From Pipra filicauda (lineage: Eukaryota; Chordata; Aves; Passeriformes; Pipridae): a DNA stretch of 64,000 nucleotides. The translations under genes were made by a program, and so were the position numbers. The notes under the pieces are model-generated. The model saw only the letters and a program-made list of their open reading frames with translations. It made no database searches and was not told where the DNA came from. The DNA lies in contig NW_024104084.1 in NCBI RefSeq assembly GCF_003945595.2, forward strand, positions 558,001-622,000, read 5' to 3'. Positions 36,217 to 49,682 of the stretch are shown here, piece after piece (position 1 is the stretch's first letter; every line of letters starts with the position of its first letter).

Positions 36217-36237
36217 AAAAAAAAAAAAAAAAAAAAA
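36217..36237. repeat. Poly-A tract
   Basis: About 21 consecutive A residues. AATAAATC lies about 20 bp upstream, so this could be the tail of an old processed insertion, but no body is recognisable upstream. Confidence 0.75.
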
Positions 36238-36340
36238 TATTTGATTCAAGAGGCACGGGTTTACTTTGTTGATTGTGCCAAAGATTTTTGATCCTGATGT
36301 ACTCGGTTGCTTGTCTGGTGCTTTAGACTCTCAGTATGCA

Positions 36341-36394
36341 GCAGGATAAAAAGTAGATCTCCATAAAGCAGGATAAAAAGTAGATATCCATAAC
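36341..36394. repeat. Tandem duplication, 27-bp unit
   Basis: GCAGGATAAAAAGTAGAT occurs at 36341 and again at 36368, each followed by a CTCCATAA or ATCCATAA variant. Confidence 0.85.
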
Positions 36395-39054
36395 TCTTTG
36401 CTGAAGACAGGCTCTTCAAGATAAAAAATGAACATAATGCCATTTATATGCATGTGCACATACGTATATACATATATATTTGTATGGCCTCAGAGAGAAC
36501 TGGAATATATGCGAATTTACACGCTTGAGTTAGTTCAACAAATTGTGCCCCACTCATGCCTGCCCAGGTATGCAGCCTACAGATTATGAGTCTGCCATGT
36601 GACTGGGAGATGGGAGGGTTTTGTGCATAAAACTTCTCCTACACCCACCCGTCAGCTCCAGTGTAGAGTCCTCTGCCTGTCATCTCTGTAGACTATATAA
36701 TGTGGATAAGTTTTTTATTCTGTGTATTTACTACACAAAGAGAGACAGAGGTGTTTTGAACATTGGGATCTATTACACATTCCTAACTGCAGATCAAAAA
36801 AAAAAAAAAATGATTGAAATAGACATAAGTTTGAACCTGAATATTAGTATAATGGGATATATGAGAGTTTGGTTTCTGTTATTCCTATAACTTCCCTTTT
36901 AAACACAGGAAATAAAAACTGAAGAATCATAAACAAGCCAGTTTAACATGTTTAGATTAATGCCCCCACACCACCTCAACTCTCATTTCTACTGACAGTG
37001 AACCCAACATTTAAAAATTGTCAATGTAATCTAACTTGCCACTAAATGAAATTGACTTTGAAGTGTTATGTTAGGTGATTTATTGTATTTTGTTTTTACT
37101 ATGATCTATGCAGGATTTGCATGTCTAATTAAACTAAAAATCTTACTGTTCTACTTGCAGAGCCTTGTGGTGAACCAGATGTTGTACCTGTTGCACTATT
37201 ATCATTAATGCTGCACCTAGAGAGAATAATCTGTTAGTTCATGCTGAACCTTATATAATCTTCCCAATGTCAACTTTGCTGCTCCTCTCTCTTGACTATA
37301 GACTAGTTTTCCTGACTAACAGTGTCTCTCTGAATATTTTCTGGGAACACTGGTCCAAAATCTTTCTACTTGTCTTCATTTGACTGCCTAAGGATCTGAA
37401 TTAGGAATGTCTGCTATGTGGAGCTGGCTGAGAGGAAGGCAGGCAGCCTGGTTGGTACTACAGATTTTAAGTGACCATCACTGTCCTATTACTGTTATGC
37501 CTGTAGAGAAGATCTCCTGTGAGGAGATATATATAACCTTTAGTGTAATGAAGAAAGGTGATTGCAGCAAGAGACAAAGAATACACAATATGCCATCACC
37601 TCAGCTGAGTAGATTGGGAGCAATTTAACTTTACCCACATGAGAATGCAGGCTAATGCATTTTGGGGTTTAGTTTCTCTTACATTTCATTTTGTCTTTCT
37701 GTATCGTTATTAGCAAATATCGATCAGCAAAAGACAACCATTATTTAGCAAAATTATCTGAACTAAAAAAAAAAAAAGGAAGAGGGGGCAAGAGAAGTGG
37801 GTTTTGCTAGATTATGCATGGACAAAAACAGAAATACAGTGTCTGGAGACTTCTGAGAAACAGGAACAGGCTTCAGCAATTGTTCTACCTTTCATAGTGC
37901 AGTTTATTTGAGTGCAAAAATGCAGGCAGGATTGTAGAGACAATCTACAAAAAACAGCCCAGGATTATACTAAGTCTTACTATTAGAAAAAGAAAAAAAA
38001 AAAGAAGGAAATAATCCCCCTCCACCACTACCTTATTGAGAATCAGAACACAAATCTCTAAAGAATAAAATCTTTTCAGTTTGCCGTTAAGTAAAATATG
38101 CAATGTCAAAATTCATTATACACATCTTTTTGCCAAGTTATAACACTTATGTTACACAAACAAGTGAATTTGTAAGGAGGGGTTTTCAGTCAATACAATC
38201 AATATCCATAAGAAAAATTTACTTTAGTCATAAATTTTATTTAGAATTCATATGGAATAATCTATTTATTTTCACACAGATGCACAAAAAAACCATCATA
38301 AACAGGACAATCCTGTCACTTTCCTGCTTTGTAATGACCTTGGAAAGGAAAGGAAATTTTGACTCAGTGCACATCAAAAAAAGTACATCAGGCCACTTTC
38401 CATTTCTTCCTCCTTCAGAGCTCAGTCGTCGGCACTACTTACAAATGGCGAAAATAAATTTCAAAAGTTTCCCCATAAACAGAAGTCTCAGTTTCTACTA
38501 CCTGCTTGAGTTCATTGATTAAGCTATTTTATAAGATAATAAAATAAAATAACCCCCACACACAAATACAAAACATCACTTGCCCTGAGGCATTCCTGTG
38601 CTTCACTCTCCTTCAGAAGTCCATAAGTCATAAGTGGAGGTGCGTAAAAGGTGCTGGGCTCAGGCTACACCAGGATAAGCAATGCCTGGCTGGGGTGAAA
38701 GGAAGAGGGTGTTTGCCTTTTAGGAAAAAGCATCTGCAGTGACAACTGAGTTGAATGAAAAGATCAAAAGTCTCTCGTCAGTCATGTCAAGAGCAAGAAG
38801 ACTGGATGGACAGTGTTGAAACCATGATTCACCAAATCACTCTGCTCAAGGCTGGGTCCCAGGAGTTATCTCAGGATCAATGCTAAGACTCAGCTAAGAC
38901 TGCTAGACAGATTTTGGGTTCAATTTCCCTTGCTGTGGGCACGATATGGCAAATACAACACTGATCTCCAAATATGACAGAAGGTCTTCTTACATGTCAA
39001 AAAAAGAAATGTATTCCTCCTTCTCTGAAATGGTAAAGATCATATGGGCAATCC
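36395..39054. other. Noncoding stretch without recognised features
   Basis: AT-rich. An open frame of 139 codons at 38103-38522 is rich in I, F, K and S and has no recognisable domain. A GGGTTCAATTTCCC segment near 38917 resembles a tRNA-type B box, but no matching A box or cloverleaf was found. Confidence 0.5.
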
Positions 39055-39229
39055 AAAAACAAAACAAAACAAGTAAACAAAAAAAAACCCCAAACAAACA
39101 CTAAAAATTCCAACAAACAAATAAACAAAAACCAAAAATCCAAAACCAAAAACAAGAACAAACAAACCAAAAAACAACCAACTAACCAACCAACCAAACA
39201 AACAAACAAAAAATAAACAAAACCCCACA
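39055..39229. repeat. A/C-only low-complexity tract
   Basis: About 175 bp of irregular AAAC, CAAAC and CCAA units with almost no G or T. The minus-strand hydrophobic open frames across it are artefacts. Confidence 0.88.
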
Positions 39230-41718
39230 ACCCACTCCATTTCCCATTTATAGACAGTAGGTCAGAACCTCTTTTCAAAAATAATTTCCCAACATCACCA
39301 AAAACCACCCAGATATTTAAATTAAACATTTTTAACATAAAAGAGTCTGATTACATTATTTTTTCATTCAAAAAAATTGTTGTACTTATATGTAACATAT
39401 GTATAACTTTCATATATACCATAAAATTAAAAATTAAAAGTGAATAGTTTTTTGAACTAGGCAAAATGCATTGCATCTTAAGAGATATATTTTTTTCAGA
39501 TAAACAGTAATATATCTATTTAACCACTTTGTAGTAGTTAAAACTGAAGTAAAATTAATAAAATTTTTCCTGTTTCATCTCATCAAGAATTGTATGATCT
39601 CACAATTGTTTACAACAAGAGAGTGTTTCCTACCCAATGTTAGAACTACAATACAGAGAAATCTGGCAACTTTTCCAAGGTCATTCATGAAATGCAAACA
39701 CTTTGTTTTCACATTATCTGTTATGACTTTTGAATTGCTGTGAAAGCACAAAGGAGGAGATAGCCGAAGACAAACGATTTTTCTTATTTGCAAAAGGTGT
39801 GTGCGTATGTTTGTATTTTTATTATCACATAAACCAGTGTAATCAATAAGCTTAAGCATGTATTAGAGCCTAAGACTTCTGCTTACTGAAAACTTTGCTA
39901 TTCTATATTTTATTATCATAACTGATGACCTGAAATCAAAGTAGCATAGTGTTGCTATCCTAAGTCTTTGTTAGTTAAACTCCTTTACTGCAACAAGTTC
40001 TTAAAAAGGAATGCTGGGACAGGGGTGTGAGAAAAGGAAAAGGATGGGATTTTTTTTCCTTGTTTTTAAACCTCGTTGGCGAGGTTTTCACCGGTACCAC
40101 GCTTTACATTTTTAATGTTATTACCCCTCCACCTGACATGAAGATCACTCTTTCTGACCAAATCTTGTTCTCTGATGCTGATCCTTTTGTAGTTGCATAG
40201 GAACCTTGCCTTGATTAAACCTTGCCTACATATGCCATTCTCAGGGTGTAAACTTTAAGTCCCTGCAGGTCATCAGATAACTGAGCGTCAACTGAGGTTC
40301 GTTGCGTTCAATGTGCACATTATGAGTCTGTGACAGATGAATCATAATGAAAGTTATCTTAAAGCCATTTCATTATCTCACCTTCACTAAGGACTTACAT
40401 AAGCAAGAGATACAAATGTGTGTTAACTTGCTAAACTTCAGGAGCTCGATTGTTGATCTGAGCCTACCAATGTATCCATCCTGCTTACATACACCGGTGC
40501 TTGCAGGCAAAACTGCTTCAAGCATAGAAAAGCATACAAATAATTGGCTGGTATAGGCTTACAATGTCTCCATGCATAAGATCTTACTCAGGTCATAAAC
40601 AGGTTGTGGGCTTACTCTGTCTGAAATAAAGATTACCTGTAGTGGTTCACGTCTAAACAACGAACAAGGCTCAATGCCACTGTTTTTATTCCACTGCTCT
40701 AGGAAGCTTCCTGAAAGGCTGATAACCTCTTATCTGTCCAAATCTGAAAAAAATAGGGAGTCCAAGCAGAGTGCATGACATATTTTTAAGACTAATGTTG
40801 CCAATTAAAGAAGCTAAGGTTGCACAGCAATGTGATCGATAAGCTGTCCGAGTCCCTTTTGAAAAGAGCATTGAGCTGCTAAGTTTTTAGATATTTCTTT
40901 ACACATTACTTTATTCCAGGACTTTTGAAGACTTGAAAGCTGCAGTGTTTCTGTTACTATTAACTGAGCAAACTACTTCATCTTCTCCCCAAATTCCAGG
41001 CACAGTGTTTTGGGATCTTTTTGCCCATCTTCGACAAGCTATGCCAGGGCCCCTAGCATAGGCAAACAGAACAAACAGAAAGTTTTTTGCTGAACACGGA
41101 AAGATCTCATAGATGTTGTTCATACAACATCTATAAGATATGCACACAGACCTATTTTAAGAAAATGACACACAGAAGAATGGTTGGTCCTTTCAACTGA
41201 GAACCTTTCCGTATTATTCAGAAGACTGCAGTGTTAATTGGTGGCATAAGGAAGGGCAAGAGGAGTGTTTTTTTTCTGGAATCTTAGTGGGTGATTCTGC
41301 AATAGAGAGTAAAGGAACAAAGAGGATATTCCAAGCATAAGAAAAGAAAACTAAGTCAATTAACAAAACAAAACTTTTTTAGGCAATATAGCAAGGAAAG
41401 GGAAGGAAAAGAGGCTTTGAGAAGACTGAGGAAAAAGGGAGAAAATCTTTGGATCATTTTCTGGAAGCAGAATTTCCATTGTATGCCTCAGCTAGGTCTC
41501 CCCCTTGACTTTAAAAGAAGCTGAAAGGATATGACTCAGGTGTTTAACTTATAGCTGCCTTATTTCAGGCAGGTATCTTATGGACCTAGAAGAAGTAAGC
41601 TTCTATTTTACTCACAGAGATGCCCTTTTTGTGAAGGAGTAAAAAGTGTTCTTCAGGTTTGAAGTCTTGTTACTCCCTATTGCTGCTGGAACTTTCAGCT
41701 GACATCACTTGGTCTTTT
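39230..41718. other. Noncoding stretch (contains a hairpin at 41109-41134)
   Basis: AT-rich sequence with no recognisable coding or transposon content. Confidence 0.5.
41109..41134. repeat. Perfect hairpin, 10-bp stem and 6-nt loop
   Basis: ATAGATGTTG and CAACATCTAT are exact reverse complements around TTCATA. No gene is nearby. Confidence 0.85.
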
Positions 41719-42086
41719 CAGCCTGAGAGGAGACCTCACTGCAGTCTACAACTTCCTCATGAGGGGAAGCCACGTGGACAGGCAACGATCTCTTCTCTCT
41801 GGTGACCAGTGACAGGAACTGAGGGAATGGTCTGAAGGTGTGTCAGTGGATATTAGGAGAAGGTACTTCACCCAGGGGGTGGTTGGGCATGGGTACAGGT
41901 TCCCCAGGGCAGTGGTCACAGCACCAAACCTGACAGAGTTCAAGAAGTGTTTGGACAGCACTTTCAGGCACATGATGGGATTATTGGCATATGCAGGGCC
42001 AGGAGTTGGACTTTGGGGACTCTAGCGGGTCCCTTCCAGCTCAGGAAATTCAACAATGCTGCAACCAGATTCTATGATCAGAACAA
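41719..42086 (+). mobile_element. CR1 LINE, 3' fragment
   Basis: The sequence follows the CR1 pol C-terminus and 3' UTR: GAGGAGACCTCACTGCAGTC, GATATTAGGAGAAGGTACTT, CAGTGGTCACAGCACC and CAAGAAGTGTTTGGACAGC, then GGGTCCCTTCCAGCTCAGGA and a decayed ATTCTATGATCAG tail. It is the same subfamily as the copy at 49220. Stops and indels break the frame. Confidence 0.9.
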
Positions 42087-42289
42087 TGTTCAAATAACTA
42101 TATTAGAAAAGGAATAACTAAACATGGGCTATTAAAGTTCACAGACTAGTGCAGATGCCTTGTCCACTTTGTCCTACCCAGCCACATTTTTTTCTGTCTT
42201 CTGTCATAATTTTATGCAATGACTTTCAATCCCAAAGTAAGTTTTACTTCATGTACACTCATGAATAAAATACTGGGCCAATATTATCT

Positions 42290-42345
42290 GCTTAACATAG
42301 TTGACATAATTGAAGCTATGTTGATTTACACCAGAAAATGGGCCA
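42290..42345. repeat. Relic of an ancient amniote repeat
   Basis: GAAGCTATGTTGATTTACAC followed by CAGAAAATGGGCC resembles the old motif with GGAGCTATGCTGATTTACAC. A related scrap in the opposite half-orientation lies at 50562-50640. Confidence 0.4.
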
Positions 42346-45300
42346 TTAAATCTCTGAGAAATGTTAGGGAGGCAAAGGAACGATAAAATTGCCAAAAGAA
42401 GTTATCTGGTTTTTAGCAGTAAAAAATATCTCTCTATTATTAATCTTAAGTTATTAAATGAAAATTTATATTTCACTTAGAAAGATCTTAACATGTCAAA
42501 AAGAGCGTATATGCCTTTACCTTGACTCTGCACCAAATTTTCCTAAGGGAAACAACCTTGCTTTATGTTATGGCACTTGTTCTTCTTGAGATCTGTAAGT
42601 TACCCAACAATATTCAGTGAGGAGGAAAGATATTGCAGACCTGATGTATCAATTTAATTTTTTTTCCTTTAGTTAGTTACCTTCACCTTTTCAACAAATT
42701 AGTTCCTTGGAATTTAACCTTCCTCTCTAATCCATCTGAGGCTTCTTCTCATAACTCACTTCTGGAGGAACATTAGCGGATGCAACTTTGCTCCCAGGGA
42801 GGGATATGCCATCCTTCTATTTTAAATCAAAAACTGTTTTTGCAAATTAGCCAAAGGAAGCTGGCTTTAAGTGTCCTGCAAAAATCCTTCAGTGCACTCT
42901 CTCGGTCTTTTTTTTTTCTGCGTACTTTAAATTAGGTAGAGTAGAAGTGGACTTAAAGGAAAAGGAAATAGAAAAAAGTAACAGAATACATATGTGTTTC
43001 AGGCTTTTTGCTCACAAAAGAGGTGGACAATTGGTACAGACCATTCTTTGCTGAAATAATTATTTTGAGCTTACCATAAAGTGAACTGGATATAGACAGG
43101 AATGAACAAATGAGCTGAACAATCTCATATCCAGAATGGCCCAACTAACTTTGTGAGGTAAGGAGCATTTACTCTACACATGAAAATACATATAGGCATC
43201 TTCCTAGAAGACCTAATTAAACTGAAAATTGTAATTTTGGACTGTACATACAAATTAGGCACACACAGACTGAGCTTATGATCTGTTTTCAGTCTCAAAT
43301 TTCCTCCTGCTAAAATAAATAGTTTAAATATGTGTAGGGAGAAAATAAATATGTGTAGGGGAAATAAAAGAGTTACAAGCAGGAATGACTTGCCTACAAA
43401 AGAGAAGACAGAGAGTGACTAAACTGATCAGCAGACTAGAATGTGAGTAACATGCTTGGATCATTTTCAGTATCTTGTTTACAATTCAACATTGCTAAAC
43501 TAACATAGTCAAGTAAAGATATCTTTCATTGCTATAAGCAAATAACTTCATCATGAATAAGTCAGTTGTAGAAGAACTGGAGAAGCTAAAATGGGAGATG
43601 AGGATTGTAGGACGCTTGGTAAGACTTTTCAGATGAGAAGACATGATGCCATGGGGGAATCTTCAGGCTAAAGAATGGACAGATGGAAGGGCATATGTTA
43701 GTTTTATACCATTCATTTATAATCATGAATGGTAAAGAAATTGAAATCAGGAATAACATTCCCCACACAAAAAATTAGTAAAAGGCACCAGTAAAATAGC
43801 CATCACAAAAAACTTTCTCATAAAAGGCATTTTGTTGGGAAACTCATTGTAAGAGTGTCATGGCACATCCAAAATTGTAAAACTATAAATCAGATATAGT
43901 TTGGACAATTTTATTGCTTTCTAGGTGCCATCATTGAATATGGATTCATATAACTTGAGGTTCATGAGGGATCTGCACATTGATAGAGGGAAGCTACAAG
44001 GCCATATCAGTCTGTATGTCTTTTCTTCTTCTATTCTTGCCTTAAGCATCTTGTTTCTGCAGGGAAAGTTGAGTTAATTGTTTGGAAGTGGCACATACAG
44101 TACAGCTGATAGTACCCTTTCTCTACTTGCAATATTAATTAAATAGAGGACTTCAGTCTGAAAGACAATCAGATAAGTCCACAGGCTGATCAATATGACA
44201 CTTTAAGACAAGCCAAAAATATCTGAAAGAAAATATAATACAGATAAAAAAAAGTCCGATAAAAAAAAGTCCATTAAAAAGTCAAAACTACTAGAATGTA
44301 TATGAAAATGAAATGAAATTAATTACATGAAACTTCTTGATTGTTTAGTCCTTTTGATTACAATTTAGAGGATATCCATAATATGCTATAGTGTATTAAT
44401 GATTTCTTCCATTGCCACATGAAAATAAGAACTTTGTTACTTTCAGTAACTACATCACACACACCTAATACAGAATAAAAAAAATTCTGCTTTTTTTTTA
44501 ATATTTCAATATTATCCTGAAAGTGAAATGAAGGCCTTTACTTGAAAGTAGGTGAATGTATCTCTTGAGGCTGAAAGCTGGCTTCTTAACTTTGACAACA
44601 CCCAAACTCTTTTGTTGATGTTTTACAATGGAAATATAACTTAACCAAGCAACTATTTGTATAAGTGGAAAAACCTATTTTTTATCTGAAGTTACTGACT
44701 GGACTTTTAATTTTGACAGGATATACTCGTTCATACCATCTCGTCCATTCCACAGTGAACATTAATATAGATATAAAGGCTGATGGATGGGGCAGAATAC
44801 TAAAATAATATATTAGATAGATGAATTAAAATATCAAAAAATATTTAGTTTAGATATTTTTTTTTCTTTTTTAACCTCAGTTAAATATTTTGTTGATAAT
44901 AAGTGAAGTTCTGCTAAATTCTAGAAGCAAAAATACAGAAAAAGAGCAGTACAACTCCTTAATTATACTCCAGAACTCTACAAAATATCGTAATTGGAAA
45001 AGAAGCAGTAAGCACAGTCCCAAGTGAAATGCCCTGGATTTGATTAAATGTTTAACAAAAACCCCTCCATGAGAATCTGATGGTGGAGAAATTAGAAATT
45101 GTCTTCTGACTTTCAGCTAGTAGTAGGCAACTCTGTGAAAAGTGCTTTACTAAGAACTGCATTAGTTAATAAAATTCTGATTATCACGATGTTCTAAAAG
45201 AAAAATGGATCAGGTCTTTATTAGGAATAAACATGATGTGTAATAATGCTTCTTAATGTAAAAAGAATATTTGCCTCCAGGGGATAGGAAATAGAGAATC

Positions 45301-47867
45301 CAGGAAAGGAAATACAGTGGAAAAACAACCATGTCTACAAGATAACGTATCACTTTCACATGAGAGATATAATCAGAGACTTTATCTCATAGCAAAAATT
45401 TGTCAGTCTCTATTTCTGTTAAATAACTCCCATTTTTTAATTGAAATACGATCTGGATCATAGTATGAACAGGGTTTGTTTTCCCCAAAAACTAAGACTA
45501 GAGAAATTCTTTTTTTTTTTTTTTTTCTGACCACAGTTGCACGTTGTACTATTTGAAATCCCAGTATTCCTTTCTCTTTCTAACTCACAAGAAAGGAAAC
45601 TTTCCTTTCTGACCTGTGGGAATTACAAAGAATCTCCCCAAGACCAGATCCAGTCTCTGCAGTACAACCTGCTTCAAGGTCAGCCATTGCCAGATCCCTG
45701 TGAAGTACAATCACTTCTGTTTTAAAATGTATTCATATACAGATGATTGTGAAAAACTCAGATAAGTTTCTAAACACTATTCAGCTGTAACTTCTAAAAG
45801 TTACTATAGCAAACAAGGATAGACTTCATCTAGAGTTTATTTCTGTTGACTTCAACTACCTGTACTTCAGCCTCATGTGTCCCTCAACTTGTTTGTTTTG
45901 CCTTCATCCTAGTAGGTAGTCAACAATTTGAGGGATGAAAGAAAAGAGACGGGGGAAAATTATATTTAATTTCCCTAACCAACACACTCCTGCCTTGCAC
46001 AAAGTGCTGGTGGTCATGCCAGGCACAATCTTGGAGTAGTTCTAAAGGACATTAGGCTGATGTTCAGAATTCTGCTCATTTATTCTGTTTTCTCTTTATC
46101 CTCTATCTAATAATAATAGATATAGAAAGAATGGTTATCATGATGACTGTGAAGGGGAAAAAAAAAGGAGAGAAAATAGACACATAATTAATTTTCCTGA
46201 GTCCTGGTTCCTGGACTCAATCCTGGCCAAGTCCTATTTTTATTAAAGAGTGTTATGTCTTTCCTTTTTGAAACAAAACTTGTGTGACAGCATACGAAAA
46301 AAATTGCAGCAATTCCTCTGGCAAGGATCTTTCACACACCAGGACTTAAGTTCACCCCAGAATCTATCTCAAAGACAGACAAAGCCAACAGTATAAGTCT
46401 ATGTTGACTTAATTTTTAGGGAAGCTTAGCTTTCATATGCACTGCCCCAAACAGGATAAGATGTTGGTGCATTTCATCTTTAAAATATAATTAAAGATTC
46501 ATGTGGGTTACAAAACTCCAAATCCTTCCCTTACCATTACATTGTTTAGAGTGTCATTCAAACCTATCCCTGAAGTATATGTTTGTATGGTGGTTTTGTT
46601 CTGTGCAAGCATATTGTGCATCAATTTTATTTCATTATCACACTACAACCTGTACTGATTGTAAACTCACAGATGCTTGTCTAATCATATCAAAACTTTT
46701 TACTGTTCAGATTATGAGTATTTTGCTAGCTTTTAAAGTTTCTCCCCATTATCTAAGCCTCCTTTTTTTATGTAAACTCTGCAATTTTATTGTATATTAC
46801 AGAAATCTTTCTCTAATTTGATGTCATTCATTTTATTTTTTTTTTTCAGTTTAACTATTGTGGCTAATTATACAGCAGATCCAAATCTGCATGAATTTTG
46901 CAGGCTGCTGCCTGCCTCTCCAGTTCTTTAATTTTCTATTATCAGGCAAATTACTCTAGTGTTGATTGTTAGTCCCTTTTCCCCTGCCTTAGCCTCATAT
47001 GCAGATTACAATCAGCCAAGGTCCATCCACTGGGTCATTCTATAAATCTTTTCTCAAAAGACATTTCTTTACGCTTGATGGCTTTCCATTTAACTCTTCC
47101 TTCAATGTCCATTGTGCCCCATGCTACATAAATCATTAAGAACAGTCCAACTTCTTGCACTAGGTATCATGCAAGTCTCTCTGTATTCTACAGCTTTACT
47201 CAGCAGCCTAAACTGGAGAGACTGGGTCTGCTCAGTACAATTCCAACATTGCCCTGTGCCTGAATCACTCAGCATTTGAATCATAGACATATGATCTTCT
47301 AACTTTATAGTTCTATAAAATTGAATAGGGAGAGATAGATTTGTTTGGTAGAGTACAAATTTACTGATCCACGAGACAACAGGAAAGTATTTTATCTTTT
47401 GGAGAAATTATGCAGACTCTCTATAAACTCAGGCAGCTGTTACCACAAGTTATAAGTATTTAACATTTCAAAGATTTTTGTAGGGAAAAAAAAGTCCTGA
47501 CAATTCTGCTATATTAGCAAGCCTCAAAAGCCACATGATCTCTCTCCTACACTCTCTCTCTCATTACCACTAGGATCATAACTTAGAATTCTTGAAAATT
47601 CTGCATCACAGGAAAGAAGCAACAGCAATTTGAGCACTACGTCAAGCTTCCCCCGAGGTCTCGTCTTTTCACTGTTACTGAGATTTTCTGTTTAGGCATC
47701 ATGGACTTGATTCTTGACAATGAAGAGTTCGGAGTAAAGCAAAGCATGTAAAGCAAAGTAAAGAGCAAAGCATGTCCTAACAGTTGTTCCACTTGCTGAT
47801 TTGAATGCCCTGGCTTTGATAGTAGGTTTAAGTCAAAGTAGGTGTACAGTCTCACATGCTCTTGGAA
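42346..47867. other. Noncoding stretch with short tandem repeats
   Basis: About 5.5 kb of AT-rich sequence. It contains a 21-bp duplication at 43326-43369 (AAATATGTGTAGGG units), a 15-bp duplication at 44243-44272 (GATAAAAAAAAGTCC twice) and a T run at 45510-45526. Open frames at 46501-46821 and 47102-47290 have no recognisable domain. Confidence 0.5.
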
Positions 47868-47949
47868 ACCTCTCTGCTCTAGTGATGTGCTGAGAGCTGT
47901 GTGTGTACCTCTCTTCTGCTCTAGTGATGTGCTGAGAGCTGTGTGTGTA
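47868..47949. repeat. Tandem duplication, 42-bp period
   Basis: TCTGCTCTAGTGATGTGCTG followed by AGAGCTGTGTGTGTA occurs at 47873 and again at 47915, with a 2-3 bp length difference in the linker. Near-identity of the copies suggests a recent duplication. Confidence 0.88.
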
Positions 47950-49097
47950 AGCATTCTGAGTTTCCAGTCACCCTGGTTGATAAAAACAATGGCTGATCTT
48001 TGACAGATGTGCCTATCCAGCAGCACAAGGACTGAAACCTGCAAAAAAAATTTGATAAAAAAGCTGATACCCTTTTTTTTTTTTCATTCCAGTGAGGGAA
48101 ATTCTCAAATAAAGAAACTGTAGCTTCTGGATCAATATGTGGATCTATTATCCTTGAAGGCAGACTGGTTGCCTCTAGACAATAAATTTTGGATCTACTC
48201 AGAGTTCAAATTACTGTAAATTACAGGAATAAAAATATCAGCCTGGCATTTCACAGCTAATTCCAGGCTTGGCTATGTAAAGTTTACAAAGGTTGAAATA
48301 AACCCACTATACAAAGTTAAAATGAGTCATGCAGTGGTTCATTTTTCTTCAAACCCAAAATATGCTATTGTCGAGGAAGCCAAATGTGTTTTGATGTGCA
48401 CACGTTACACAAAGCCCTACAGAATGTAACTGAATCACACTGAAAACAGTGAGAAGCATAAAGTCCTCTCTAAAAGGAAATTGTCCAAAGTGCATATAAT
48501 CAATGTGAAGGCATAGTTTACATTGTCTGTTAAACATGTCAAGTTCTATTAAAACTGATGCTTGTTTCCCAAAGTTAATGGAAAGATCCACTCACAGTAC
48601 TGTTCTTGAAAGAAGGGGGGAAAAAAAAAAAAAAAAAAGGAAAACTTAGTTAGTCAGACTCTTTCTGAAAACATCTTTTCTCAGGGCAGCATCATACTTG
48701 TGGAGCACTGTAGGCAGGGCTCTCCATCATGAGGGAGTCAGTGGAGTTGCTTTGCCAAGCTGGGTTGTGTTCCACCAGTGGGCTTGCTTCGTTAACTTTA
48801 CTGTTTTTCAGTTTTGTCATCACTGAAAGAAAGCAAAAAACATCCAGTGTTGAGCAAATCTTGTTTGCCGCTGAGCTCATCACTGAATGCTCCATTTTAG
48901 TCAGTGAAGGGAAATAGGCACTCCTGGCAGATGATTTGCTAAATTTGCGTTAGGTGTCTGAAATTGTTCAAATGAGATATGCCATGAAAATGCCATTTAT
49001 TTCCCCTGCTGTCTTTAGATATGAGCTGTGGTGCCACGAAAAAGGCCAATACCTGTACTGTGCTCTTTTGGGTGTAGTATCTACAGCAGCATTGGAA
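47950..49097. other. Noncoding stretch without recognised features
   Basis: AT-rich, with a G/A homopolymer junction at about 48614-48638 (about 20 A residues). No gene is recognisable. Confidence 0.5.
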
Positions 49098-49219
49098 GAG
49101 GCATTGAGGCCAGGTTAGATGGGGCTTTGAGCAAATTGGTCCAGTGAGAGGTGTCCCTGCCCACAGGAGGGTGGTTGGAACTAGATCTTTAAGGTCCCTT
49201 CCAGCACAAACCATTCTGT
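49098..49219 (+). mobile_element. CR1 LINE, short 3' end
   Basis: TTGAGGCCAGGTTAGATGGG, GCTTTGAGCAAATTGGTCCA and GGGTGGTTGGAACTAGATC, then AAGGTCCCTTCCAGCACAAA and CCATTCTGTA, are the terminal ~120 bp of a CR1. It directly abuts the next CR1 copy. Confidence 0.85.
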
Positions 49220-49567
49220 ATCTACAACTTCCTCACAAAGGCAAGCCATGTGGGCAGGCATTGATCTTTTCTCTCTGGTGACCCTGTGACAGGACCCAAG
49301 GGAGTAGCCTGAAGCTGTGTCAGAGAAGGTTTAGATTAGATATTAGGGAAAGACTGTTCACCCACAGGGTGGTTGGGCACTGGAACAGGCTCCCCATGGA
49401 AGTGGTCACAGCACCAAGTTTGACAGAGTTCAAGAAGTGTTTGGACAATGCTGTCAGGCACATGTTGTGACTCTTGGTGTGTCCTGTGCAGGTCCAGGAG
49501 TTGCACTTTGATGGTCATTGTGGATCCCTTCCAACTAAGGATATTCTATGATTCTGTGATTCTATGA
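49220..49567 (+). mobile_element. CR1 LINE, 3' fragment with intact tail
   Basis: It begins TCTACAACTTCCTCAC (pol C-terminal region) and continues with GGTTTAGATTAGATATTAGG, GGGCACTGGAACAGGCTCC and CAAGAAGTGTTTGGACAATG. It ends with GGATCCCTTCCAACTAAGGA and ATTCTATGATTCTGTGATTC. The abutting CR1 end at 49219 suggests insertion into, or next to, the tail of the older copy. Confidence 0.92.
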
Positions 49568-49682
49568 AATGTAGAGATTCTTTTGGGCCTATGTTTAAAG
49601 TACTCCAAATTGTTCCTAAAATATTTTGAGAATTGCTTGTTTATGGCTGGAATACAAACTCCTTGTTTCTGCATTTAATGTA

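Noticed and set aside
38103..38522. 139-codon open frame as a possible gene
   Set aside because: Low-complexity, AT-driven composition, no domain and no splice or promoter context.
38900..38950. tRNA-like B box (GGGTTCAATTTCCC)
   Set aside because: No A box, acceptor stem or cloverleaf could be found around it. It may at most be a scrap of a tRNA-derived SINE.
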